Shown: piece after piece, positions 1 through 7,334 of the stretch | Layout: every line of letters begins with the position of its first letter | Position numbering within the stretch: the stretch's first letter is position 1 | Assembly (NCBI GenBank): GCA_958447445.1 | Contig: CAUDAE010000036.1 | Location: 1 to 14,479, forward strand | From: an uncultured Collinsella sp. | GTDB taxonomy: Bacteria > Actinomycetota > Coriobacteriia > Coriobacteriales > Coriobacteriaceae | DNA: 14,479 nucleotides | Direction of reading: 5' to 3' | Made by a program: the position numbers and the translations under genes | Notes under the pieces: model-generated | Databases searched by the model: none | What the model was told of the DNA's origin: nothing | Seen by the model: the letters and a program-made list of their open reading frames with translations, nothing else

Positions 1-301
1 GTGGGACCTCTTTGTGGCCTCCACCAACTACAAGCCCATCCCGGCCCAGTCCCTCTCGGTCTCCAAGGCCTTCTATGGCCTGTCCGACGAGAAGGCGCTC
101 AAGCTCGTGGCCGAGACCCGTACCGCCAAGGACACCGACGCCGCGGCCAAAAAGTGGGCCGAGGCTCAGGAGCGCCTCTATGAGATCGCCGTCATCGAGC
201 CGCTTTGCCACTATGCTTCCATCACGGGCACCCAGGCAGACGTCGAGGACGTCGAGGTGCTCGACGGCGCCATCGTTTGGAATGCCAAGCGTCCGGAGTA
301 A
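1..301 (+). CDS. Peptide ABC transporter substrate-binding protein, C-terminal fragment
   Basis: This is the 3' end of a gene that begins before the window. The open frame runs from base 2, with no start codon needed, to TAA at 299-301. It reads WDLFVASTNYKPIPAQ at the left edge and ends IVWNAKRPE. About 99 residues are visible. The pattern, in which the last residues describe an output conformation followed by a charged helix and a final Val-Trp-Asn segment, suits the closing lobe of a family 5 (DppA/OppA-type) extracytoplasmic solute-binding protein. The visible part is too short to prove the family alone. The call leans on the four Dpp-type genes that follow directly on the same strand. 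In this family the lipoprotein outside the membrane captures oligopeptides or dipeptides and delivers them to the permease pair. The lipoprotein signal, if any, is outside the window. Confidence 0.75.
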   Translation, partial: WDLFVASTNYKPIPAQSLSVSKAFYGLSDEKALKLVAETRTAKDTDAAAKKWAEAQERLYEIAVIEPLCHYASITGTQADVEDVEVLDGAIVWNAKRPE

Positions 302-311
302 TGCAATAGAT

Positions 312-355
312 GGCGTGGCGGCCGGAGGGGTCTGGTCCCCTGTGGCCGCCACGCC
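312..355 (+). promoter_or_regulatory. Intercistronic hairpin between binding protein and permease genes
   Basis: A perfect 12-bp inverted repeat, GGCGTGGCGGCC at 312-323 and GGCCGCCACGCC at 344-355, encloses a second small stem (GGGG 327-330 with CCCC 337-340). It starts 10 nt after the binding-protein stop. The bases after it (CTGTCCACGTTC) are not a T run, so it is not a classical intrinsic terminator. In peptide transporter operons such structures often protect the upstream message or reduce read-through, which gives more binding protein than permease. That role is inferred here. Confidence 0.7.
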
Positions 356-389
356 CTGTCCACGTTCAGAGGGGAAATAGACGCCTCGC

Positions 390-1343
390 ATGTTGAAGTA
401 CACGCTCAAACGTATAGGCGCGATGGTTCCGGTGATGCTCATCATCTCGGTCGTCGTGTTTTTGATTATCTATCTCACACCGGGTGACCCGGCCTCTTCG
501 ATGCTCGGCATGGAGGCTTCGGCCGACCAGATCGAGCGCGTCAACGATAGTCTGGGACTCAACGAGCCGCTGCCGCAGCGCTACGTTGAGTGGATGGGCG
601 GCGTGCTTACCGGCGACCTGGGCGATTCGTATTTTATGCGCCAGCCCGTCACGCAGGCGATTGCCGAGCACTTTGGCCCCACGCTATCGCTCGCGCTTCT
701 AGCACAGCTCATCGCGCTGTTGATTGCGCTGCCCTGCGGCGTCGTCGCTGCCCTCAAACATGGGTCGCGCACCGACGCGGTCTTGCGCGTCGTTGCTCTT
801 TTGGGCGTGGCGATACCCGGCTTTTTGATGGCGCTCATGCTTATGTGGCTGTTTGCCGTCACGTTGCGTGTGTTCCCGGTCGCCGGCTATGCGCCGCTAT
901 CGAAGGGCTGGTTCAGCCATTTACGCTATCTTGCATTGCCGGCCATATCGCTTGGATTCGTGCAGGCGGCCCTGCTCATGCGCATGACCCGTTCGAGCGT
1001 TATCGAGGCCATGCAGCTCGACTGCGTCAAGACGGCGCGTGCCAAGGGCGTCTCCGAGGTTCGCGTGGTGCTGGCCCATGCCCTGCGCAACGCGGCGCTG
1101 CCGATTCTCACCTCGGTCGGCTATTCTTTTGGCGCTCTGATTACGGGCGCCGTGGTGACTGAGGCCATTTTTAACATCCCCGGTTTGGGCCAGCTGGTCA
1201 CGAGCTCTATCGAGCGTCGCGACTATCCGGTGATTCAGGGCGTGCTGCTGGTCATCGCCTTGTTGAATTCGGTGATCAATCTGGCCGTCGACCTTGCCTA
1301 CGGCGCTTTTGACCCGCGCGCTCGCAAATGGGGCGATGCATGA
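390..1343 (+). CDS. dppB: Peptide ABC transporter permease, DppB type
   Basis: A 317-residue integral membrane protein of the binding-protein-dependent transport permease family. It starts MLKYTLKRIGAMVPVM, the usual short cytoplasmic N-terminus followed by TM1. A periplasmic stretch with LTPGDPA and GDLGDSYF follows, then five more hydrophobic segments. The cytoplasmic EAA loop reads TARAKGVSEVRVVLAHALRN (about residues 214-233), which is where an ATPase subunit docks. The ending FDPRARKWGDA is typical of DppB/OppB. A purine-rich AGAGGGGA sequence lies about 13 nt upstream, slightly far for a ribosome site. The stop TGA overlaps the ATG of the next gene, which indicates translational coupling. 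Peptide length preference cannot be read from the sequence; nickel or other small-ligand import by this family is possible but less likely. Confidence 0.93.
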   Translation: MLKYTLKRIGAMVPVMLIISVVVFLIIYLTPGDPASSMLGMEASADQIERVNDSLGLNEPLPQRYVEWMGGVLTGDLGDSYFMRQPVTQAIAEHFGPTLSLALLAQLIALLIALPCGVVAALKHGSRTDAVLRVVALLGVAIPGFLMALMLMWLFAVTLRVFPVAGYAPLSKGWFSHLRYLALPAISLGFVQAALLMRMTRSSVIEAMQLDCVKTARAKGVSEVRVVLAHALRNAALPILTSVGYSFGALITGAVVTEAIFNIPGLGQLVTSSIERRDYPVIQGVLLVIALLNSVINLAVDLAYGAFDPRARKWGDA

Positions 1344-2170
1344 TGACAAACTTTAAGAAGGCTCTTGCCAACAAGGGGTTTGTGGTCGGCGGCTGCATTT
1401 TCCTGGTGATTGCGCTGATCGCGCTCGTCGGTCCGCTGGTGTGGACGGTTAATCCCAATGCGCAGGAGATGACGTTGCGACTTTCGGCACCTTCGCCCGC
1501 GCATCCCTTTGGCTGCGATGACTTTGGCCGCGACCTGCTTGCCCGCGTCATCGCGGGCGCGCGCGTGTCGCTTGGCGTTGGCATTGCCGTCACGCTCGCG
1601 ACGAGTGCGCTCGGCTTGGTGATCGGCGCCTATGCGTGCTACAACGAGAGGCTCGATCATATTCTCATGCGCATCTGCGACGGCCTTATGTCCATTCCGG
1701 GCGTGCTGCTGGCCATCGCGCTCATGGCCATGATGGGCGCCTCGGTCTGGAACGTCATCATCGCGCTCTCCATCGTCTATACGCCCAGCATGGCGCGCAT
1801 CGTGCGCTCGCGTGCGATGGTGGTCAAGGAGGAGCCCTTTGTGGAGGCCCTGCGCGTGCAGGGCGCCTCGACCGCGCGCATCGTGTGGCTGCATATCGTG
1901 CCCAACGTTATGGCACCCTTCCTGGTGCAGGCGACCTTTGTCTTTGCCGAGGCCGTGCTCTCGGAGGCCGCCCTCTCGTTTCTGGGCCTGGGTATCAAGG
2001 CACCCGACGCCAGCTGGGGAAACATCCTGCAGGCAGGCAAGAACGTGATGCGCAAAGCCTGGTGGATGATCTTCTTCCCGGCTATCGCCATCGTCGCGAG
2101 CGTGCTTTCGCTGAACCTTGCCGGCGACGGCCTGCGCGACGCCCTCGACCCCAAGACCAAGGAGGACTAG
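1340..2170 (+). CDS. dppC: Peptide ABC transporter permease, DppC type
   Basis: Second permease subunit, 276 residues from the ATG at 1340, which overlaps the dppB stop (ATGA). An upstream in-frame ATG at 1328 would add four residues; I prefer 1340 or 1343 because of the ATGA arrangement. Features seen: one N-terminal TM after MMTNFKKALANKGF, the OppB/C N-terminal motif HPFGCDDFGRDLLARVIAGAR, an EAA loop EALRVQGASTARIVWLHIVPN, and the C-terminal SFLGLGIKAPDASWGNILQAG followed by LNLAGDGLRDALDPK, which is a DppC/OppC hallmark. It would form the translocation pore with the DppB-type subunit. The AAGGAGG at the end of this gene serves as the ribosome site of the next one. Confidence 0.93.
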   Translation: MMTNFKKALANKGFVVGGCIFLVIALIALVGPLVWTVNPNAQEMTLRLSAPSPAHPFGCDDFGRDLLARVIAGARVSLGVGIAVTLATSALGLVIGAYACYNERLDHILMRICDGLMSIPGVLLAIALMAMMGASVWNVIIALSIVYTPSMARIVRSRAMVVKEEPFVEALRVQGASTARIVWLHIVPNVMAPFLVQATFVFAEAVLSEAALSFLGLGIKAPDASWGNILQAGKNVMRKAWWMIFFPAIAIVASVLSLNLAGDGLRDALDPKTKED

Positions 2171-2173
2171 CCC

Positions 2174-3169
2174 ATGGCTCAGCATCTTTTGGACGTGCGC
2201 GACCTCTGCATCTCGTTTGTGGGCCGCGATGGCAACGCGCTGGAAGCCGTCAACAAACTCAACCTACATATCGATGCCGGCGAGATCGTTGGTGTTGTCG
2301 GCGAGTCCGGCTGCGGTAAGTCGGTGTTTGCCCAGAGTGTCATGCGCCTATTGGAGCATGAACAGAAGATGGCCTATGAGGGCCAGATTGTGTTTGATGG
2401 CGAGGACCTGCTCGCGCGCCCGCTCAAGCGCATGCGCGAGGTGCGCGGCTGCGATATCGCCATGATTTTCCAGGATCCTTTGAGCTCGCTTAACCCCGTC
2501 ATGACGGTTGGGGCCCAGGTCGTCGAGGCGGTGAGGGCCCACCGTAAGGTGAGCCGACGCGAAGCCCGCAACGAGGCTCTATCGCTGTTGGAGCGTGTGG
2601 GAATTCGAGATGCCGCGGCTCGCTTCGACATGTATCCGGGCGATTTTAGCGGCGGTATGCGCCAGCGCGTGATGATTGCCATGGCGCTCGCCGGGCACCC
2701 ACGCCTGCTTATCGCCGACGAGCCCACTACGGCACTCGACACGACGACTCAAAAACAGATTTTGGATCTCCTGCGCGAACTCAACAGTTCCGAGGGCATG
2801 GCGGTGCTTTTTATCAGCCATGATTTGGGTGTCGTCACGAGCATCTGCTCGCGCGTACACGTCATGTATCTGGGCCAAATCGTAGAAGAGATCGACGCCT
2901 GCGGCCTTATGGAGCGCCCGAGCCACCCGTATGCCCAGGGGCTCATCGCGAGCATTCCGCCGCTCGAACGCGAGCGCGTTGACACGCTGGCGGATATTCC
3001 GGGCACAGTGCCGCCGCTTACGGCAATACCCTGTGGATGCCGCTTTGCGCCTCGTTGCGCCCGGGCGGACGAGCGTTGCCGCGCGCAGGAGCCTCCGCTG
3101 GTTGCCGTGAATGCGTGTGACCGGTCTAAATGCTGGCTTGTCGAGAAAGGGGAGTGCCATGGCTGTTGA
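2174..3169 (+). CDS. dppD: Peptide ABC transporter ATP-binding protein, DppD type
   Basis: ATPase subunit of 331 residues. Walker A is GESGCGKS (43-50), the Q-loop Gln is at about 100 in MIFQDP, the signature is FSGGMRQR (158-165), Walker B is LLIADEP with D182 and E183, and the switch His is H216. The C-terminal oligopeptide-transporter extension is present (HPYAQGLIASIP, then DIPGTVPPL). It carries a Cys set at 289, 295, 302 and 320 in GCRFAPRC...C...CW; equivalent tails in structurally studied Dpp/Opp ATPases hold a [4Fe-4S] cluster. Additional Cys occur at 287, 315, 328 and 331. A strong AAGGAGG precedes the ATG by about 8 nt. The 3' end overlaps the next gene by 11 nt. It would couple ATP hydrolysis to peptide import together with the DppF-type partner. 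Confidence 0.94.
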   Translation: MAQHLLDVRDLCISFVGRDGNALEAVNKLNLHIDAGEIVGVVGESGCGKSVFAQSVMRLLEHEQKMAYEGQIVFDGEDLLARPLKRMREVRGCDIAMIFQDPLSSLNPVMTVGAQVVEAVRAHRKVSRREARNEALSLLERVGIRDAAARFDMYPGDFSGGMRQRVMIAMALAGHPRLLIADEPTTALDTTTQKQILDLLRELNSSEGMAVLFISHDLGVVTSICSRVHVMYLGQIVEEIDACGLMERPSHPYAQGLIASIPPLERERVDTLADIPGTVPPLTAIPCGCRFAPRCARADERCRAQEPPLVAVNACDRSKCWLVEKGECHGC

Positions 3170-3944
3170 TAGCGAAGCCCTGCTTAGGGTCTCACATCTG
3201 ACTAAAGCGTATCCCATGCCGGGCTCAGGTTTTAAGTGTCAGGCCTTTACCGCCGTGGACGATCTGTCGTTTGAGATCGCGCCGGGCGAGGTCTATGGCC
3301 TGGTTGGCGAATCCGGATCGGGCAAGTCGACGACTGGACGCTTGATCTGTGGTCTCGAGCGTGCGGATTCCGGCTCGATTGTCTATCGCGGGCACGACCT
3401 CGCCACGATGTCGGAGCGCGAACGCAAGCCGTTTCGCCGCGAGATCCAGCTGGTATTCCAGGATAGCTCTACGGCTTTTGACCCGCGCAACCGTGTCGGC
3501 CGTATTTTGGAGGAGCCGCTGATTATCGCCGGCGTGCGCGATGCGGATGAGCGTCATGGGCGCGCGCTCTCGGCCCTGGCCTCGGTCGGTCTTCTGGCAG
3601 AGCATTATGACCGCTATCCGCATGACCTTTCGGGGGGACAGCGTCAGCGACTCAATCTGGCACGGGCGCTTATTTGCGAGCCGCGCCTTGTGGTATGCGA
3701 CGAGCCGGTCTCGGCGCTTGACGTGTCCGTTCAGGCCCAAGTGCTCAACTTGCTTCGCGACCTGCAGCGTACGACGGGTGTAGCGCTGCTGTTTATCACG
3801 CATGATATGCGTGTGGTTCGGCATATGTCCGACCGGATTGGCGTGCTCTACCACGGTCGTCTTGTCGAGGAAGGCGCGGCCGAGGACGTGATCGCGCACC
3901 CGAGCGATCCGTATACGCAGGAGCTTATCGACGCCATTCCCTAG
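3159..3944 (+). CDS. dppF: Peptide ABC transporter ATP-binding protein, short DppF type
   Basis: Second ATPase subunit, 261 residues from the ATG at 3159, chosen because AAAGGGGAG sits 6-8 nt upstream; an open GTG-type frame from 3111 lacks this support. Walker A is GESGSGKST (50-58), the Q-loop Gln about 101, the signature LSGGQRQR (157-164), Walker B LVVCDEP with D181 and E182, and the switch His 215 in FITHD. The Q-loop neighbourhood reads FQDSSTAFDPR where most family members have FQDP. The protein stops at YTQELIDAIP, so the C-terminal oligopeptide extension with its Cys motif, present in the DppD-type partner, is missing. The usual DppF is 320-335 residues. The two ATPases therefore form an asymmetric pair. 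It is the last gene of the transporter group. Confidence 0.92.
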   Translation: MAVDSEALLRVSHLTKAYPMPGSGFKCQAFTAVDDLSFEIAPGEVYGLVGESGSGKSTTGRLICGLERADSGSIVYRGHDLATMSERERKPFRREIQLVFQDSSTAFDPRNRVGRILEEPLIIAGVRDADERHGRALSALASVGLLAEHYDRYPHDLSGGQRQRLNLARALICEPRLVVCDEPVSALDVSVQAQVLNLLRDLQRTTGVALLFITHDMRVVRHMSDRIGVLYHGRLVEEGAAEDVIAHPSDPYTQELIDAIP

Positions 3945-3957
3945 AGGATGCTTCCTT

Positions 3958-3986
3958 TTGGGTATGGCGTGGGTTTGTTGTTTAAT
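3958..3986 (+). promoter_or_regulatory. Candidate promoter for the double-cubane reductase gene
   Basis: TTGGGT (3958-3963) and TTTAAT (3981-3986) are separated by 17 bp and lie just after the transporter operon. A start near 3993 would give a leader of about 28 nt carrying the GAGAGGGGA ribosome site. The -10 box matches the sigma-70 consensus at five of six positions, but the -35 box matches only at TTG. No intrinsic terminator is visible between the ATPase gene and this site, so read-through from the transporter is also possible. Confidence 0.4.
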
Positions 3987-4020
3987 TGTCGGTATATCGG
4001 TGCAAGAGAGGGGAACTACT

Positions 4021-5184
4021 ATGGCCGATATCGAGGAACAGCCGTTGCCGCGCACGTTTGAGGAGTTCAACGAGCAACGCAAGGCAGCGTTTATTCGCGT
4101 CAAGGATTATAAGCAGGCGGGTAATCGCCTGGTCGGCTTTTTGTGCAGCTATACGCCGCTCGAGATCATCGATGCCGCGGGCGCCGCAAGTGTCGCTCTG
4201 TGCGGTACGTCCGATGAGGTGATTCCCGAGGCCGAGAAGGTGCTGCCGGCAAACCTCTGCCCGCTCATCAAGTCGACGTACGGTTTTGCCTACTCGCAAA
4301 AGTGCCCGTTTACGTACTTTAGCGACATGATCATCGGCGAGACCACCTGCGACGGCAAGAAGAAGATGTACGAGCTACTCAACGAGCTCAAGCGCACGCA
4401 CATTCTGCACCTGCCGCAGGGCCGCGACCGCGCCTACGAGCGCGAGGGCTGGTACGAGGAGTGCCGTCTGCTCAAGGAGGAGCTCGAGGGCTTCTACGGC
4501 ATCACGATTACCGACGACGACCTGCGCGCTGCCGTCCGTCGTCGCAACCGCTTGCGTGCGGCTCAGCTCGACATGTTTGCGCTTCAGGCCAACCAGCCTG
4601 CGGTCATGAGCGGCGTCGACTTGATGAGCACCATGTTTGCCGGTACGTTCAGCTTTGATATCGAGGCCTATACGCAGCAGCTGGAGCAAAAGGTCGTCAA
4701 GCTGCGCGAGGCCTACGACGCGGGTGAGCGCCCGGTCGCGGCAGATGCCAAGCGCATCCTGATTACTGGCTGCCCGGTGGGTGGCGTAATCAACAAGATC
4801 GGTCGCACCATCGAGTCCAACGGCGGCGTGGTCGTGTGCATGGACGACTGCTCGGGAGAGCGCACGGCGGCCATGATGATCGACCCGGAGGCTCCCGACA
4901 TCCTGCGTGCCATCGCCGACCGCTACCTGGATATCAACTGCTCGGTCATGACGCCCAACGACGGTCGTATGGAAAACACACTGGCCATGTGCGAGAAGTA
5001 TCACGTCGATGGCGTGGTCGAAAACGTGCTCCAGGCCTGCCACACCTTTAACGTGGAGAGTGCGCGCATGCAGGAGGCTGTCGAGGGTGCGGGTATTCCG
5101 TATATGAAGATCGAGACCGACTACAGCAACGGTGACATGGGCCAGATCGAGACCCGCATCGCCGCCTTCATCGAAACCCTCTAG
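4021..5184 (+). CDS. yjiM: Double-cubane-cluster anaerobic reductase, YjiM type (2-hydroxyacyl-CoA dehydratase family)
   Basis: A 387-residue protein of the 2-hydroxyacyl-CoA dehydratase/BcrBC superfamily. The start at 4021 follows GAGAGGGGAACTACT; the open frame continues upstream to 3958 but without support. It matches the E. coli YjiM pattern I remember along its whole length: LPRTFEEFNEQR, SLCSTSDE-like ALCGTSDE, NLCPLIKSTYGF, KCPFTYFSD, GETTCDGKKKMYE, ITGCPVGG, QACHTFNVES and the ending IETDYSNGDMGQIETRIAAFI. Candidate cluster ligands are among C42, C61, C80, C95, C110, C251, C277, C307 and C340. The characterised relative (DCCP of Carboxydothermus) carries a [Fe8S9] double-cubane cluster and performs ATP-driven low-potential reduction. 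The physiological substrate is unknown. The activase gene follows, which fits the two-component design. Residues cannot distinguish a dehydratase from a reductase with certainty, but family resemblance favours DCCP. Confidence 0.88.
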   Translation: MADIEEQPLPRTFEEFNEQRKAAFIRVKDYKQAGNRLVGFLCSYTPLEIIDAAGAASVALCGTSDEVIPEAEKVLPANLCPLIKSTYGFAYSQKCPFTYFSDMIIGETTCDGKKKMYELLNELKRTHILHLPQGRDRAYEREGWYEECRLLKEELEGFYGITITDDDLRAAVRRRNRLRAAQLDMFALQANQPAVMSGVDLMSTMFAGTFSFDIEAYTQQLEQKVVKLREAYDAGERPVAADAKRILITGCPVGGVINKIGRTIESNGGVVVCMDDCSGERTAAMMIDPEAPDILRAIADRYLDINCSVMTPNDGRMENTLAMCEKYHVDGVVENVLQACHTFNVESARMQEAVEGAGIPYMKIETDYSNGDMGQIETRIAAFIETL

Positions 5185-5189
5185 CTTCC

Positions 5190-5276
5190 TCAGGCACCGG
5201 ATCTTGCCCCTCAAACCGTCGCTTGCGTACCCAAAGTACGCTGCGCTCCTCTTTCGGGGCAATCTCCGGCACCTGA
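5190..5276 (+). repeat. Long imperfect intercistronic hairpin
   Basis: The 155-nt gap between the reductase and its activase is mostly a foldable element. Outer arms TCAGGcaCCGGAtcTTGCCCC (5190-5210) and GGGGCAAtcTCCGGcaCCTGA (5256-5276) pair as 5 + 5 + 7 bp with two symmetric 2x2 internal loops (ca/ca and tc/tc). At the tip, GCGTAC (5225-5230) pairs with GTACGC (5236-5241) around CCAAA. No T run follows. A separate small stem, GGCGC 5292-5296 with GCGCC 5303-5307, lies just downstream. It looks like a dispersed palindromic element or a transcript processing/attenuation structure. Its copy number in the genome cannot be judged here. Confidence 0.65.
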
Positions 5277-5339
5277 GAAACCTAGAGCTAAGGCGCCTGA
5301 ACGCGCCGCTACCTTTGATATTTAGATTGGAAGAGAGCC

Positions 5340-6104
5340 ATGATAGGGATCGGGATCGATATCGGGTCTACGGCGGCTAAGGCCGCTGTGGTCGACGGGG
5401 AGGGTTCGGTGGCGTGGACGTGCGTGCAACCAACCGGGTTCTCCTCGGTCGATGCTTCCGAGCGGCTGCGCGAGGCACTGGTAGCGGCCGGCTATGACGT
5501 GACAGCCGACGACATTCGCGTGATCGCGACTGGCTACGGCCGTGTCGCCGTGCCCTATGCGCACAAGGTCGTGACTGAGATCACCTGTCACGGCGCCGGT
5601 GCCGTGCGCCTGTTTGGCAACCACGGCACCGTGATCGACGTGGGCGGCCAGGACACCAAGGTCATCCAACTTAAGGGTGGCCGCGTGGCCAAGTTTGCCA
5701 TGAACGATAAGTGCGCCGCCGGCACGGGGCGCTTTTTGGAGATCATGGCCGACCGCCTAGGCATTTCCCAGCAGCAGATGGCCGACCTGGCGCGTTCCGG
5801 CGAGCCCACCAAGATATCCAGCATGTGCACGGTCTTTGCCGAAAGCGAGGTCATCAGCCTGATCGGTCGCGGTGAGCCGCGCGAGAACATTGCTCGTGGC
5901 GTGATCGACAGCGTGGTCTCGCGCGTGGCGACCATGGCCGGGCAGGCTGCGGGCGCCCCGTACTACCTGACCGGTGGCCTCTGCGAGAACGCCTACGTGG
6001 TGGAGCGGTTGGGCGAGCTACTGGGGTCGCCGGTGACCACCTCGCCCCAGGCTCGCTTTGCCGGGGCGATCGGCGCGGCTGTCCGCGCGCGGGCGCTGGT
6101 TTAA
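5340..6104 (+). CDS. yjiL: Acyl-CoA dehydratase/DCCP activase, YjiL type (BcrAD/BadFG ASKHA ATPase)
   Basis: A 254-residue ATPase of the acetate/sugar kinase-Hsp70-actin fold. The N-terminal phosphate loop is IGIDIGSTAAKAA (about 3-16), the second nucleotide loop is VIDVGGQDTKVI (98-109), and the adenosine region is YYLTGGLCEN (208-217). C125 in NDKCAAGTGRFLE and C163 in SMCTVFAESEV are the two family Cys that, one pair per subunit, bridge a single [4Fe-4S] cluster at the homodimer interface. ATP hydrolysis drives one electron from this cluster into the partner protein at very low potential. The partner is evidently the YjiM-type protein encoded just upstream. The start is the ATG at 5340 preceded by GGAAGAGAG. 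The length is normal for HgdC/YjiL. An oxygen-sensitive system is expected. Confidence 0.93.
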   Translation: MIGIGIDIGSTAAKAAVVDGEGSVAWTCVQPTGFSSVDASERLREALVAAGYDVTADDIRVIATGYGRVAVPYAHKVVTEITCHGAGAVRLFGNHGTVIDVGGQDTKVIQLKGGRVAKFAMNDKCAAGTGRFLEIMADRLGISQQQMADLARSGEPTKISSMCTVFAESEVISLIGRGEPRENIARGVIDSVVSRVATMAGQAAGAPYYLTGGLCENAYVVERLGELLGSPVTTSPQARFAGAIGAAVRARALV

Positions 6105-6116
6105 GGGGCCCTGTCG

Positions 6117-7334
6117 ATGCGCATCCTCAACATCTCGGCACAAAAACCAGATAGCACCGGCAGCGGCACCTACCTTGCCGCGCTTGTGCGCGAGCAGATC
6201 GAGACGGGGCATCGCGCCGCCGTGCTTTGCGGCGCGGCACCGGGTGATACCCAAGGCGAGCTGGACCGGCGTGCTGCCGTGTTTACCGTGCCGTTCGAGT
6301 CGCCCGAGCTGCCGTTTCCCATCTGCGGTATGTCCGATGTCATGCCCTATACCTCCACACGCTATCGTGACCTGACGCCTTCGATGCTCAAGGCATTTGA
6401 GCGGGCATTTGCTGCTGCAATCGATCGGGCGGTGGCTGAGTTTCGGCCCGATCTGGTGCTTTGCCATCACCTGTATCTGGTGACCGCATTGGCGCGCGAG
6501 TGCGTCCGGGGCGTGCCGGTTTTTGCCGTGTGCCATTCGACCGATCTGCGCCAGCTGCGTTCGCATGCGCTCGAGCGCGATCGCATCGTAAGTGCGGTTC
6601 GTCGGCTCGATGCCGTCTTTGCGCTCCATGCTGAGCAGGCTGAGCAGATTGGCCTGGTGTGCGGCGTCGATGCCGATCGCATCCACGTGATTGGGACGGG
6701 CTACGACCATCGCGTCTTCTGCCGCGACGCAAGCGTGGCGAGGCGGCCGGGATCGCTTGTGTACGTGGGCAAGATTTGCTTTAAAAAGGGCGTCGAGTCG
6801 CTGGTTCGAGCCATGTCATTGCCGATTGACGATGGCGTCCGCCCATCTGGCTTGGTACTTGTGGGCGGCCGCGGGGACGATGCCGAGTACGCGCGTATCG
6901 AGCGCTTGACCGCGGCCTCGGATGTGCCGGTGACGCTGGCAGGGCGCCTGGATAGCGATGAACTCGTGCGTGCCTACCGCAGTTCCGACGTCTTTGTGCT
7001 GCCTTCGTTTTACGAGGGTCTGCCGCTCGTGACGATCGAGGCCCTCGCGTGCGGCTGCAAAGTTGTGGCGACCGATTTGCCCGGCGTTCGTCCCTGGATG
7101 GAGGCGATGCTTCCCGGTGCTCCCGTGACGTGGGTGGCGTCGCCGCGTATGACGGATGTCGACACGCCCGTGGCGGCCGACCTTCCGTTGTTTGAGCGCG
7201 CACTGGCAGATGCTATCGCGCAGGCGCTTGCGGCTCCGCCTTCGACGTTCGAGCCGTCGGCGGTCTCTTGGGAAGCGTGCCTAGGGCGTATACTTAACGT
7301 CGTTGATTTGTTGGAAGGGGGTTCGTATGGCTGA
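6117..7334 (+). CDS. GT4-family glycosyltransferase
   Basis: A 405-residue GT-B fold glycosyltransferase. The N-terminal half begins MRILNISAQK with the acceptor-side glycine loop GSGTY (15-19), and has FAVCHSTD around residue 140. The C-terminal nucleotide-sugar domain starts near SLVYVGKICFKKGVESLV (213-230), continues with VTLAGRLDSDELVRAYRSSDVFVLPS, and has the E-x7-E motif E300-GLPLVTI-E308 followed by ALACGCKVVATDLPGV, as in retaining GT4 enzymes. No signal or membrane segment is evident. The ATG at 6117 has AAGGGG 8 nt upstream and follows the activase stop by 12 nt. Its 3' end overlaps the selD start by 8 nt. Donor and acceptor cannot be told from sequence. A surface glycan role is usual, so its place inside a selenium operon is unexplained. 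Confidence 0.88.
   Translation: MRILNISAQKPDSTGSGTYLAALVREQIETGHRAAVLCGAAPGDTQGELDRRAAVFTVPFESPELPFPICGMSDVMPYTSTRYRDLTPSMLKAFERAFAAAIDRAVAEFRPDLVLCHHLYLVTALARECVRGVPVFAVCHSTDLRQLRSHALERDRIVSAVRRLDAVFALHAEQAEQIGLVCGVDADRIHVIGTGYDHRVFCRDASVARRPGSLVYVGKICFKKGVESLVRAMSLPIDDGVRPSGLVLVGGRGDDAEYARIERLTAASDVPVTLAGRLDSDELVRAYRSSDVFVLPSFYEGLPLVTIEALACGCKVVATDLPGVRPWMEAMLPGAPVTWVASPRMTDVDTPVAADLPLFERALADAIAQALAAPPSTFEPSAVSWEACLGRILNVVDLLEGGSYG
7268..7294 (+). promoter_or_regulatory. Possible internal promoter for selD
   Basis: Inside the end of the glycosyltransferase gene, TTGGGA (7268-7273) and TATACT (7289-7294) lie 33 nt before the selD ATG. The -10 box is good, but the spacing of 15 bp is short. 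If used, it would let the selenium cassette be expressed independently of the upstream genes. Confidence 0.25.

Noticed and set aside
1298..2185. Long minus-strand open frame of 295 residues opposite dppC
   Set aside because: High-GC antisense shadow: low-complexity His/Arg-rich translation, no ribosome site, and a clear permease gene on the other strand. Similar shadows opposite yjiM, selD, the desulfurase and brnQ were dropped for the same reason.
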